DNA of 9,692 nucleotides from an uncultured Acetobacteraceae bacterium (GCA_943912335.1 CALTUD010000055.1:1-9692); one strand, 5' to 3'; shown: positions 1 through 7,944, counted from the first letter of the stretch. The notes: a model not told the origin generated them from the sequence alone. A program made the numbers and translations.

Positions 1-4
1 GGCA

Positions 5-1075
5 ATGGGCGAGCAGTTCGATGTCGTGATCGTGGGGGGCGGTCAGGCGGCCCTCGCCGCGTCGTATTTTCTACGACGGACCGGACTGCGTTACGTCATT
101 CTCGATAACGGGACCCAGGCAGGTGGTGCATGGGTGCATGGCTGGGACTCCCTGCATCTGTTCTCGCCCGCGTCCTACAGTTCTCTCCCCGGCTGGCCGA
201 TGCCCGACACGCCGGATGGCAGCTACCCCACCCGCGACGAGGTGCTGGACTATCTGCACCGGTATGAGGCGCGCTATGCGCCGCCGATCCACCGCCCCGT
301 AACGGTCGATCGCGTGGAGCGCGCGGAAGGAAAACTCCTGAATGTCCGGACGAACACAGGTGATTTCCTCAGCCGTGCGGTTATCGGGGCGACCGGTACG
401 TGGTCAGCCCCTTTCATTCCCGATGTCGCGGGGCATGACCTCTTTGGCGGGACGCAACTCCATTCCAGCCATTACCGGAATGCCGCGCCCTTTGCTGGCC
501 GGCGTGTGCTTGTGGTGGGAGGCGGCAATTCCGGGGCGCAGATCCTGGCGGAGATGTCGCTTGTCGCCCAGGCAACATGGGTCACGCTGCATGACCCCGT
601 CTTCTTGCCCGATGACGTGGATGGACGGGTTCTGTTCGAGCGGGCGACCGCTCGCGTTCTCGGCGGCCCGTCGGCCATGCCTGCCGGCGGTTTTGGCGAT
701 ATCGTCATGGTACCACCTGTGCGCGCCGCCAGGGAGCGAGGCGTGCTCCACGCGGTGCGCCCGTTTGTACGTATGACCGCAACGGGCGTCGTCTGGCCCG
801 ACGGGCGGGAAGAAGCCATCGACGCGATCATCTGGTGTACCGGCTTCCGACCCGCGCTCTCCGCATTTGCGCCACTCGACGTGATTGAGCCGGACGGGCT
901 GATCCGCGTTAACGGGCAGCAGGCCGTCAGGGAGCCACGTCTCTGGCTGCTGGGTTATGGCTCCTGGTGTGGTCCTGCATGCGCTACCCTGCTGGGGGCG
1001 GGGCGGGTCGCCAGATCCATGGTCCGGCAACTGGCGGCCTGGCTTGCGTCACCGGCACAGGGTGTCCGTTTGTAG
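5..1075 (+). CDS. arsO: ArsO-type flavin-dependent monooxygenase (NAD(P)H-dependent)
   Basis: A 356-residue, apparently complete, soluble flavoprotein of the class B (FMO-like) monooxygenase type. Visible motifs: an N-terminal FAD-binding Rossmann loop (VVIVGGGQAALA, residues 7-18), an FMO-identifying FxGxxxHSxxY element (about 147-157), a second NAD(P)H-binding Rossmann loop (VLVVGGGNSGAQ, 168-179), and the late WCTGFRP motif (277-283) typical of this fold. The early GGAW..WDSLHLFSPA stretch and overall length match proteins annotated ArsO, found in arsenic operons; the exact substrate of ArsO is not well established, so the arsenic role is inference. Only four bases precede the ATG, so neither the ribosome site nor the operon it belongs to can be seen. 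It converges on the cus operon, whose last gene ends 91 bp away. It could be another small FMO, but the flavin monooxygenase class is secure. Confidence 0.8.
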   Translation: MGEQFDVVIVGGGQAALAASYFLRRTGLRYVILDNGTQAGGAWVHGWDSLHLFSPASYSSLPGWPMPDTPDGSYPTRDEVLDYLHRYEARYAPPIHRPVTVDRVERAEGKLLNVRTNTGDFLSRAVIGATGTWSAPFIPDVAGHDLFGGTQLHSSHYRNAAPFAGRRVLVVGGGNSGAQILAEMSLVAQATWVTLHDPVFLPDDVDGRVLFERATARVLGGPSAMPAGGFGDIVMVPPVRAARERGVLHAVRPFVRMTATGVVWPDGREEAIDAIIWCTGFRPALSAFAPLDVIEPDGLIRVNGQQAVREPRLWLLGYGSWCGPACATLLGAGRVARSMVRQLAAWLASPAQGVRL

Positions 1076-1121
1076 AAAACTTGAAGGTCTTCATTCTATG
1101 ATCAGGATGAGGGCGGAAGAC

Positions 1122-1138
1122 GGCATGGAGATAATGCC
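1122..1138. terminator. Weak hairpin between convergent arsO and cusA
   Basis: The 91-bp gap between the convergent genes holds a 5-bp inverted repeat (GGCAT at 1122-1126, ATGCC at 1134-1138, 7-nt loop), with a further ATGCC about 10 bp to the right. No T-tract follows on either strand, so this is at best a weak bidirectional terminator. It is listed because it is the only structure in the gap. Confidence 0.2.
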
Positions 1139-1166
1139 CTATTATATGCCGACACGTCTGCCATGT

Positions 1167-4100
1167 TTACCCACGCGACAGCCGCCATCCCTTCACGAGA
1201 GCATAGAGCGCCGGAATAACCAGCAGGGTCAGCACGGTCGACGAGACCATGCCGCCCACCATGGGGGCCGCGATCCGGCGCATGACCTCGGACCCGGTGC
1301 CGGCGCTCCACAGGATGGGCACAAGGCCCGCCATGATCGCCGTGACCGTCATCATTTTCGGCCGCACGCGCTCCACCGCGCCGTGCATGATCGCAGCCCT
1401 CAAGTCCGCGCGCGTCAGTGCGCGCCCTTCGGCCTGGGCCCTGCCGCTGACGTCTGCCAAGGCATTGTCGAGATAGATCAGCATGATCACGCCCGTCTCG
1501 GACGCGACACCCGCGAGGGCGATGAACCCCACCACGACAGCGACACTGACATTGTAGCCCAACCACCAGGTCAGCCAGATCCCACCGACCAGCGCAAACG
1601 GCACCGACAGCAGCACGATCAGCGTCTCCGTGATCCGTCCGAAATTGAGATAGAGCAGCACGAAGATCAGAACCAGCGTTGCCGGCACGACCAGCTTCAG
1701 CCGCGCCATGGCGTGCTGCATATATTCAAACTGGCCGCTCCACGCGACGCGGTATCCCTGCGGGAGCGTAACCCGCTCGCGCACGGCGCGGGCCGCGTCG
1801 TTGACGTAGCCGCCGATATCGCGTCCGTTCAGGTCCACATAGACATAGGCGACAAGCTGGGCATCCTCGGTGCGGATCGAGGGCGGTCCCCCGGTGAGAC
1901 GGATCACCGCCACCTGCCCCAGCGGGATCATCGCCCCGCCCGGCGTCGGCAGCAGCACCTGTTCGGCGATCGCCTGCGGGTCATCGCGCAGGTCACGCGG
2001 GTAGCGGACGCTCACGCCGTAACGCTCGCGCCCTTCCACGGTCGTCGTGACCGTCTGGCCGCCGAGCGCCGTGGCCACCACCTGCATCACATCGTCGACC
2101 GACAGGCCATAGCGCGCGATCGCGTTCCGGTCGGGTATAATCTCCAGATAGTGGCCACCCTCCAGGCGCTCGGCAAACGCACTGGTGGTTCCGGGAATGG
2201 TGCGCACGACCTGCTCGACCTGTTCCGCAATTCTGGCGAGCTGTCCCAGATCCGGCCCGAACACCTTCACCCCCACCGGGGTACGAATCCCCGTGGCGAG
2301 CATGTCGATGCGGGCGCGGATCGGCTGCGTCCACGCGTTGCTCACCCCCGGCAGGTCAAGCGCCCGGTTCATGTCGGCCTTCAGTTGGTCCGGGGTCATG
2401 CCGGCCGGCCATTCGCTTTGCGGCTTGAGAGTGATCACCGTCTCGAACATTTCCGTGGGCGCCGGATCGGTGGCCGTCGCCGCGCGCCCGGCCTTGCCGA
2501 ACACCGACTGGACCTCGGGAAAGCTCTTGATGATGCGGTCCTGACCCTGCAGCAGCTCGACCGCCTTGGTGACCGAGAGACCTGGCGGCGTGACCGGCAT
2601 GTAGAGCCATGTCCCCTCGTTCAGATCGGGCATGAACTCGCTGCCCAGATGGGCCGCCGGATAGATCGTACCGGCGCCAATCCCGATCGCAAGGAGGACG
2701 AGCAGGACCGGTCCCCGCAGCACGACGCGGATTACGGGACGATAGAGCGCGATCAGCACGCGATTGATCGGATTACGCGCTTCGGGAAGGATGCGGCCGC
2801 GCACGAAGGCCAGCATCAGGACCGGCACCAGCGTCACCGCGAGCAGCGCGCCGCCCGCCATGGAAAAGGTCTTTGTGTATGCGAGCGGCTTGAACAATCG
2901 TCCTTCCTGCCCCTCCAGGGCGAACACCGGCAGGAAGGACACGGTGATGATCAGCAGGCTGAAGAACAGCGACGGCCCGACCTCGTTCGCCGCCGCCAGC
3001 AGCGCCGGGCCACGCGCTTCACCGGGCGCCAGCCGCTCCACGTGCTTGTGCGCATTTTCGATCATCACGATCGCCGCATCCACCATCGCCCCGAGCGCGA
3101 TGGCGATGCCGCCCAGACTCATGATGTTCGACCCGACACCGATCATGTGCATGGCCAGGAAAGCGAACAGGACGCCGACAGGCAGGGTCACGATCGCGAC
3201 CAGCGCACTGCGGACGTGCAGCAGGAAGACGACGCAGACGAAGGAGACGATGAGACTCTCCTCGATCAGCGTGTGCCGGAGCGTGGCGATGGCACGCAGG
3301 ATCAGGGCCGAGCGATCATAGACCGGCACAATGGAAACGCCCGGCGGCAGGCTAGGCAGCAGCTCGGCGATCCGCTGCCTGACGCTCCGGATCGTCGTCA
3401 AGGCATCCGCTCCGTCGCGCTTGACGACGATGCCGCCGACCGCCTCTCCCACACCGTCCAGTTCCGCGATGCCGCGCCGCTCGTCGGGGCCGAGTTCGAC
3501 GCGCGCGACGTCTCCCACCGTGACTGGCGTTCCGACGGCGTCGACCTTCAGCACGATCCGCTCCAGATCGCGGACATCGCGCACATAGCCCCGACCGCGC
3601 ACCATATATTCCGTTTCGGTCAGCTCGATGGTGCGACCGCCGACATCCTGATTGCCCTGCCGCACCGCATCGCCCACGCGCGACAGCGGGATACCGTAGG
3701 CCTGGAGCTTCCGGGGATCGACGACGATCTGATATTGCCGTTCGAACCCGCCAATGGCGGCCACCTCGGCGACGCCGGACGCCTTGGTCAATTGAAAGCG
3801 GATCACCCAATCCTGCAGGCTGCGCAATTCCGCCAGCGTGCGCTGTTTACCCTGGACGACATATTCGTAGACCCAGCCGACACCGGTTGCATCCGGCCCC
3901 AGCGACGGCGTGACACCCGCGGGCAGGCGCTTCTGCGCGAAATTGAGATATTCCAGCACGCGCGAACGCGCCCAGTAGAGATCGGTACCGTCGTCGAAGA
4001 CGACGTAGACGAACGACGTGCCGAACGTCGAAAAACCGCGCACCACTTTCGAATGCGGCACGGCCAGCAACGCCGTGGTCAAGGGATAGGTGACCTGATC

Positions 4101-4286
4101 CTCGACGACCTGCGGCGCCTGGCCGGGATAGTCGGTATAGACGATCACCTGCGTGTCCGAGAGATCGGGAATGGCATCGAGCGGCGTGTTCATCACCGCC
4201 CAGACACCAGCCCCCACGAGGAACAACGTTGCCAGTATCACCAGCAGCGGGTTACGCGCCGACACCGCAATGATTCTGGCAATCAT
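1167..4286 (-). CDS. cusA: CusA-type heavy-metal RND efflux pump, Cu(I)/Ag(I) class
   Basis: A 1039-residue inner-membrane proton-driven trimeric pump, close to the 1047 residues of E. coli CusA. It starts with the usual cytosolic helix (MIARIIAVSARNP), TM1 and PLDAIPDLSDTQVIV. The TM4 signature GAMVDAAIVMIENAHK gives D403; GVASE (E930) and RVRPK (K977) correspond to the proton-relay residues D405, E939 and K984 of E. coli. The three metal-binding methionines of E. coli CusA (M573, M623, M672) match M563 (in LYMP), M613 (in PTEMFET) and M662 (in RIDMLATG), with identical spacings of 50 and 49 residues, which points to monovalent copper or silver rather than Zn/Co/Cd. Channel methionines M389, M401, M408 and M1002 are also kept. 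The ATG overlaps the cusB stop by four bases (ATGA), and GGGAG lies 9 nt upstream, so translation is coupled. It is the last gene of the operon. Confidence 0.95.
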   Translation of the reverse strand: MIARIIAVSARNPLLVILATLFLVGAGVWAVMNTPLDAIPDLSDTQVIVYTDYPGQAPQVVEDQVTYPLTTALLAVPHSKVVRGFSTFGTSFVYVVFDDGTDLYWARSRVLEYLNFAQKRLPAGVTPSLGPDATGVGWVYEYVVQGKQRTLAELRSLQDWVIRFQLTKASGVAEVAAIGGFERQYQIVVDPRKLQAYGIPLSRVGDAVRQGNQDVGGRTIELTETEYMVRGRGYVRDVRDLERIVLKVDAVGTPVTVGDVARVELGPDERRGIAELDGVGEAVGGIVVKRDGADALTTIRSVRQRIAELLPSLPPGVSIVPVYDRSALILRAIATLRHTLIEESLIVSFVCVVFLLHVRSALVAIVTLPVGVLFAFLAMHMIGVGSNIMSLGGIAIALGAMVDAAIVMIENAHKHVERLAPGEARGPALLAAANEVGPSLFFSLLIITVSFLPVFALEGQEGRLFKPLAYTKTFSMAGGALLAVTLVPVLMLAFVRGRILPEARNPINRVLIALYRPVIRVVLRGPVLLVLLAIGIGAGTIYPAAHLGSEFMPDLNEGTWLYMPVTPPGLSVTKAVELLQGQDRIIKSFPEVQSVFGKAGRAATATDPAPTEMFETVITLKPQSEWPAGMTPDQLKADMNRALDLPGVSNAWTQPIRARIDMLATGIRTPVGVKVFGPDLGQLARIAEQVEQVVRTIPGTTSAFAERLEGGHYLEIIPDRNAIARYGLSVDDVMQVVATALGGQTVTTTVEGRERYGVSVRYPRDLRDDPQAIAEQVLLPTPGGAMIPLGQVAVIRLTGGPPSIRTEDAQLVAYVYVDLNGRDIGGYVNDAARAVRERVTLPQGYRVAWSGQFEYMQHAMARLKLVVPATLVLIFVLLYLNFGRITETLIVLLSVPFALVGGIWLTWWLGYNVSVAVVVGFIALAGVASETGVIMLIYLDNALADVSGRAQAEGRALTRADLRAAIMHGAVERVRPKMMTVTAIMAGLVPILWSAGTGSEVMRRIAAPMVGGMVSSTVLTLLVIPALYALVKGWRLSRG

Positions 4287-5659
4287 CGACCGGCACTCCC
4301 TGCCCGGGCAGGCTTGCTGTCCGGCACGGTAAAGGCCTGTAGGGCGGCGCGCAGATTACTTTCGGAATCGATCAGAAAGTTGGCGCCGACCACCACGCTT
4401 TCCCCCGCCTTCAGGCCATCCAGGATCTGAGCCTCGTCATTGCCACGCGCGCCGACGCGCACCGAACGGGGTGCAAAACGGCCCTCCCCCGTTTCGACCA
4501 GCACAACCTGACGGGTGCCGCTGTCGATAACCGACGAGGACGGCACGACCAGCACCGGCCCCGCCATGGACGCAGGGACATCGATCGCGATATCGGCATA
4601 CATGCCTGCCCGCAGCACACTATCCGCATTCGGCAACACGATCCGGATACGTCCGGTTCGCGTCTCGGTGGAGACGCTCGGATAGAGGAAATCGACGGTT
4701 CCGTCGAAGCGACGACCGGGAAAGGCGACAAGGCTGGCGTGCGCCTGCTGACCGACCCGCACCGCGCCCAGATCCTGCTCCTGCACTTCGGCAATCAGCC
4801 AGATCGGTGCGGTCGCCGCCGTCCGGTACAGCGGTTGGTCCGGCCCGACGCGCGCGCCCTCCACCGCCATCTTTTCGGTCACGACCCCGTCCGCCGGCGC
4901 AACGACCGGGATGTGCCGCACGGCATGCCGGGTGCGTCGCAGCCGCGCGATTTCGGTCTCAGGCGCCCCAAGAGAGCGCAGGCGCTCCAGCGCGGCCGTT
5001 GCCATAGCCGGGTCCAAACTGGTGGCAATCAGATATTCCTGCTCGGATGCAACCAGATCCGGCGCGTAGATTTCGGCCATGACCTGGCCACGCCAGACAG
5101 GATCGCCTGTGGCAGCGATATCGAGATGCTCGACCCAGCCGCCGACCCTGCTTGTCACCAAGGCGATGCGCCGTTCATCGAACTGGGCAATGCCGGTGGC
5201 ATGCACGCTGCGGTTCAGCACCGGCTGCACTGCGGCAACGGAAGTCCGCACGCCGAGGATCTGCAAACGACCGGGCGGCACAAAAACCGTTCCCGCATCC
5301 CGGATCTCGTTCTCATAGACAGGGAGGTACGCCATCCCCATGGCATCTTTCTTCGGCACCGGCGAAGTGTCGGGCAGCCCCATGGGATTGCGATAAAATA
5401 GCACCCGGCCACGATCCGCCGACCGGGCCGAGGGACCGGAGGATCGCGAGGACGCGGCACCAGACCCCTGTGACCCGTCAGCATAGACCGGAACATAATC
5501 CCGACCCTCCGACGTCTTCTTCGGATTGGCGGAATAGGCGGGCTTGCCGTCCGGATCCTGGTAATAGAGTGGCGTTCGGTCAGTCGCCGTCGCCGGTCCT
5601 GGCGTAGCGGTCGAAAGCGGGAGCAACGCCAGGACCAGGGACAGAAGACGCACCTTCAC
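4283..5659 (-). CDS. cusB: CusB-type periplasmic adaptor with two N-terminal metal-domain modules
   Basis: A 458-residue membrane-fusion protein that links the RND pump to the outer-membrane channel. After a signal peptide (about 1-26) come two repeats of the heavy-metal-binding module. The first (about 31-59, starting LYYQDPDGKP) has no Met or Cys. The second (about 87-115, NPMGLPDTSPVPKKDAMGM) carries M93, M107 and M109, arranged like the Cu(I)-binding methionines at the N-terminus of E. coli CusB. A lipoyl/barrel-sandwich half (about 160-195), an alpha hairpin (about 198-245), the second lipoyl half (250-282), a beta barrel (285-360) and a membrane-proximal domain (365-440) follow. The start is GTG, overlapping the tolC-like stop by four bases (GTGA), with GGGGGTGA just upstream; the next in-frame Met is far inside the lipoyl domain, so GTG is the credible start. 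The C-terminal end overlaps cusA. Confidence 0.93.
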   Translation of the reverse strand: MKVRLLSLVLALLPLSTATPGPATATDRTPLYYQDPDGKPAYSANPKKTSEGRDYVPVYADGSQGSGAASSRSSGPSARSADRGRVLFYRNPMGLPDTSPVPKKDAMGMAYLPVYENEIRDAGTVFVPPGRLQILGVRTSVAAVQPVLNRSVHATGIAQFDERRIALVTSRVGGWVEHLDIAATGDPVWRGQVMAEIYAPDLVASEQEYLIATSLDPAMATAALERLRSLGAPETEIARLRRTRHAVRHIPVVAPADGVVTEKMAVEGARVGPDQPLYRTAATAPIWLIAEVQEQDLGAVRVGQQAHASLVAFPGRRFDGTVDFLYPSVSTETRTGRIRIVLPNADSVLRAGMYADIAIDVPASMAGPVLVVPSSSVIDSGTRQVVLVETGEGRFAPRSVRVGARGNDEAQILDGLKAGESVVVGANFLIDSESNLRAALQAFTVPDSKPARAGSAGR

Positions 5660-6912
5660 AGATCACCCCCGATCAGGCGCTCGATGGTGGCCAGTTCCGT
5701 CTGTTCGTCGGTCTCGGTCCGGAGAAGCTCCAGCTCGGTGTCGTGCATCTGATGTTCCGCCGCGATCGCTGCCGCGAGATCGCCATGCCCCTGGCTGTAG
5801 CTGGCCAGCGTCGTCCGCGAGAGCGCGTCCGCCTGCGGCATACGCTGGCGACGGAGGAGGCTCTCCACATCGCGCGCCGCCTTGAGGCGGGCCAAGGCTT
5901 CGGCCAAGGCTGCCTGGATGGTCGCCATCGTTCCGTCGCGACGGCGCTCGGCGGCATCAAGGCGCGCGGTCTGCGCGTCTTCGTCGGCGCGCTTGGCACC
6001 GAACTGCACGGGGATGCTCAGCGAGACCATGGCGCTGAACCCCGTCGGGGCATTGGTCTGCACGACCGGGCCGCCGCCGACCGTCACATCGGGATACCAG
6101 GCCCGCTCGGCCAGCCGTCTCCGGCTTTCCGCCTCGTCGATTGCCGCGCTGTTCGCATGGACGGCGCCATTCCCGCTGCGCGCCCGGTCGAGCAAGCTCT
6201 CCACGCGCGGCAGAACCGCTGGGATCGGACGTAGCCGCATGGGCTCGGCCAATGGGGCGCCCGGGGGGCGGGCCAGCAGCGCATTCAGTTGGGCGGCGGC
6301 GGACTCTCGCTCGGCCTCCAGCCGGCTCGCCTCGATGACGGTGTTCGTCTCCTCCTCCTGGGCCTGGATCACGCCCGATTGGGCACCGTCGCCCTGGCCG
6401 TAGCGCACCATGGTCGCCTGCCGCATCTTGCGGGCGAGCGTCTGGATCTGCCGGTTGACCACCAGCGCGCGGGTAAAAGCGTAATAGCGCGCGAAGGCAA
6501 TTTTGATCTGCGCGTCGAGTTCGTCCTGGGCGGCCCGCTCCCGGCCGCGCGCCGCGTCCACCTCGGACAGCGCCGCACGATGACGCAGATCCCGCTTTCC
6601 CCAGAGCGGGAAAGTTTGCGAGATCGTGATGAAGTTCATGCTGAACAGGCCGCCGGAGTGATAATTCTGGTAATTCTCCGTCAGCACCGGATCGTCCAGC
6701 GCACCGGCCGCTTCCGCCTGGGCCGCAGCGGCGGTCGTATCGAGTCCGGCGGCCCGCACCGCGGGGTTCAGGCGCTCGCCGAGCGCGAGCAGGCTCTCTA
6801 CGGTGGCACCCGGCGGCCCTTCAGCCGCACGAGCAGCCCCGGATGAAACGATAAGAGCAGCCGCAGCCAGGAGCAGGCGCCCCGCCGCGTCACGGTTCCG
6901 CCGGGTTGCCAT
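5656..6912 (-). CDS. cusC: TolC-family outer-membrane efflux protein (CusC-like)
   Basis: A 418-residue outer-membrane channel subunit for the adjoining adaptor and pump. A signal peptide (about 1-30, GRLLLAAAALIVSSGAARA) is followed by two OEP repeats (about 38-218 and 237-415), each with long Ala/Glu/Arg-rich coiled helices and a beta-hairpin region (for example FITISQTFPLWGKRD and SLSIPVQFGAKR). No lipobox cysteine follows the signal peptide, so unlike E. coli CusC it is probably not a lipoprotein. The frame is open upstream to 7038, but the ATG at 6912 is preferred: it gives a clean signal peptide, has GGAG 7 nt upstream, and sits one base after the stop of the preceding gene, whereas the longer form would overlap that gene by about 125 bp and begin with an Arg-rich non-signal stretch. 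The symbol is assigned from context; family-level confidence is high. Confidence 0.9.
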   Translation of the reverse strand: MATRRNRDAAGRLLLAAAALIVSSGAARAAEGPPGATVESLLALGERLNPAVRAAGLDTTAAAAQAEAAGALDDPVLTENYQNYHSGGLFSMNFITISQTFPLWGKRDLRHRAALSEVDAARGRERAAQDELDAQIKIAFARYYAFTRALVVNRQIQTLARKMRQATMVRYGQGDGAQSGVIQAQEEETNTVIEASRLEAERESAAAQLNALLARPPGAPLAEPMRLRPIPAVLPRVESLLDRARSGNGAVHANSAAIDEAESRRRLAERAWYPDVTVGGGPVVQTNAPTGFSAMVSLSIPVQFGAKRADEDAQTARLDAAERRRDGTMATIQAALAEALARLKAARDVESLLRRQRMPQADALSRTTLASYSQGHGDLAAAIAAEHQMHDTELELLRTETDEQTELATIERLIGGDL

Positions 6913-6913
6913 G

Positions 6914-7324
6914 CTATTTCTCCAGCGTGACAACAACGGAACCGCGCACCGTCTCGGTTTCACCCTGCACCTTGGCCGCGAGCGTGATCGCCCACGGGCC
7001 GGGAGCACCGGCATCGAGGTCGATACGATAGAGCCCATCGCCTGACGCCGGCTCGATGGTCGTGGGCGAGGTCATCGTCGCCATGCCCATGGGGCTCATG
7101 TCGGCCTTGCTCTCGAAGATGACGGCGTCCATGACCGGCTTGCCGTCGGGCACATGCACAAGCCGCACGATCATGACAGCCTTGTCACCGCTCAGATGTG
7201 CCTGCTTGCCGGCAGCCTCGAAACGATAATCCGTCGCTGCCGCGAATGTCGGTGACACAAAGGCACCGGTCACGACGACGCAGGAGGCGAGCGCCAACGC
7301 ACCCGCGATCAGATATGTACGCAT
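6914..7324 (-). CDS. Exported FixH/YtkA-like protein with Met cluster
   Basis: A 136-residue protein with a signal peptide (about 1-29, ending TFAAA) and one beta-rich domain resembling the FixH/YtkA-like family. Recognisable elements are VRLVHVPDGKPVMDAVIF (about 53-70), a methionine cluster ADMSPMGMATM (75-85), and a closing GLYRIDLDAGAPGPWAITLAAKV segment that reads like the last strands of an Ig-like sandwich. Homologues commonly precede TolC/CusB/CusA genes in alphaproteobacteria, so a periplasmic metal-binding or delivery role, perhaps in place of CusF, is plausible but inferred. The stop codon lies one base before the outer-membrane gene's ATG. GGAAGG lies 11 nt upstream of the ATG, a rather long spacing. 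The 137-bp leader holds two hairpins, listed separately. Confidence 0.82.
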   Translation of the reverse strand: MRTYLIAGALALASCVVVTGAFVSPTFAAATDYRFEAAGKQAHLSGDKAVMIVRLVHVPDGKPVMDAVIFESKADMSPMGMATMTSPTTIEPASGDGLYRIDLDAGAPGPWAITLAAKVQGETETVRGSVVVTLEK

Positions 7325-7343
7325 GATAATGGAATCCTTCCCG

Positions 7344-7359
7344 CCCCGGAAATCCGGGG
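7344..7359. promoter_or_regulatory. Perfect 6-bp hairpin upstream of the FixH-like gene
   Basis: CCCCGG, a 4-nt AAAT loop, then CCGGGG: a perfect GC-only stem 20 to 35 bases before the FixH-like ATG and immediately upstream of its GGAAGG. In the mRNA it would sit against the ribosome site. It may modulate translation or protect a 5' end; no function is proven by sequence alone. Confidence 0.4.
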
Positions 7360-7388
7360 ATAGAGCGCTGATCGACGTCCGGTTGCGG

Positions 7389-7417
7389 TCAGGACGCGCG
7401 AATACGCGCGCTCCTGA
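7389..7417. promoter_or_regulatory. Strong intergenic stem-loop
   Basis: TCAGGA-CGCGCG, loop AATA, CGCGCG-C-TCCTGA: a 12-bp stem with one bulged C, between the Cys-protein gene (ends 7462) and the FixH-like gene (starts 7324). No T-run follows on the minus strand, so it does not look like a standard Rho-independent terminator. It could be an mRNA-processing or stabilising structure inside the operon, or an operator. Confidence 0.45.
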
Positions 7418-7461
7418 ACGCAGGACGTGCGGAAACCAACGCCGTCACGGCGCCGGTGGGA

Positions 7462-7833
7462 TCAGGCGGTTCTGGGAGGGAAGGAAAGCGGCTCGGGCGA
7501 GCGGCCGACAGGAACACGTTCGGCAAGGCTATAGGCGATCATGCTGTAGCGGACCGGGCTTCCGATCGCCGCGGCCTGCGTTGGGCGATCAGGCACGCCG
7601 AGGCACTGCATGGTTTTCAGGCACTCCGGCGTCATGCCCTTGAACGGTGCGGTCGTTCCGGCGGGATGCATCGAGACCGACCCATCACAGCATGGCATGG
7701 CCGCATCCAGGCTCGTGGCCTGCTCGGCATTCTGCGGCGGCATAGCCTGCACGGTGGCCGCGCCCATAAAGGCAAGACCAACGATAACGAATACCAGACG
7801 TCGGAGAAAGCACCACCGCATACCGGCCATCAT
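7462..7833 (-). CDS. Small exported Cys/Met protein of unknown function
   Basis: About 123 residues from the ATG at 7833; in-frame ATGs at 7830 and 7821 are also possible, none with a strong ribosome site, so the start is uncertain by four codons. A signal peptide or N-terminal helix (RRLVFVIVGLAFMGAATVQA, 11-30) is followed by a CC pair (C48-C49), SMHPAG, a C71-x5-C77 pair (MTPECLKTMQCLG) and a C-terminus ending PEPLSFPPRTA. I recall short alphaproteobacterial hypothetical proteins with a signal peptide, CC and Cys pairs, and a PPFRPPR-like end near metal genes; membership is from memory. Paired cysteines in an exported protein beside a Cu/Ag pump suggest metal or thiol chemistry, but no function is established. 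The frame extends upstream to 7929, but that part is Arg/His-rich without a signal and is not included. Confidence 0.68.
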   Translation of the reverse strand: MMAGMRWCFLRRLVFVIVGLAFMGAATVQAMPPQNAEQATSLDAAMPCCDGSVSMHPAGTTAPFKGMTPECLKTMQCLGVPDRPTQAAAIGSPVRYSMIAYSLAERVPVGRSPEPLSFPPRTA

Positions 7834-7920
7834 CTCGCAAACAGGCAAAGGGGGCAATCTCTTATGCACGGAGCGGAAGTCATGCCGCGCTCTTGGGCCG
7901 GTCGTTTGGGCTGGGACATC

Positions 7921-7935
7921 CCTCGCCACGCGAGG
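7921..7935. terminator. Hairpin just after the 56-residue membrane peptide
   Basis: CCTCGC-CAC-GCGAGG is a perfect 6-bp stem with a 3-nt loop, starting 9 bases beyond the stop of the small membrane-peptide gene on the minus strand. No T-tract follows. It may be a partial terminator or a 3'-end stabiliser that sets expression of the peptide apart from the downstream genes. Confidence 0.3.
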
Positions 7936-7944
7936 CCGGGCAAC

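Noticed and set aside
957..4430. A 1157-codon open frame on the + strand opposite cusA.
   Set aside because: Its codons are exact reverse complements of the cusA codons, so it is open simply because cusA avoids TTA, CTA and TCA, as expected in a GC-rich genome. The product is a low-complexity His/Arg/Asp-rich sequence with no domain.
6913..7038. N-terminal extension of the TolC-family gene to a start at 7038.
   Set aside because: It would overlap the FixH-like gene by about 125 bp, adds an Arg-rich stretch before the signal peptide, and the ATG at 6912 has a good ribosome site.
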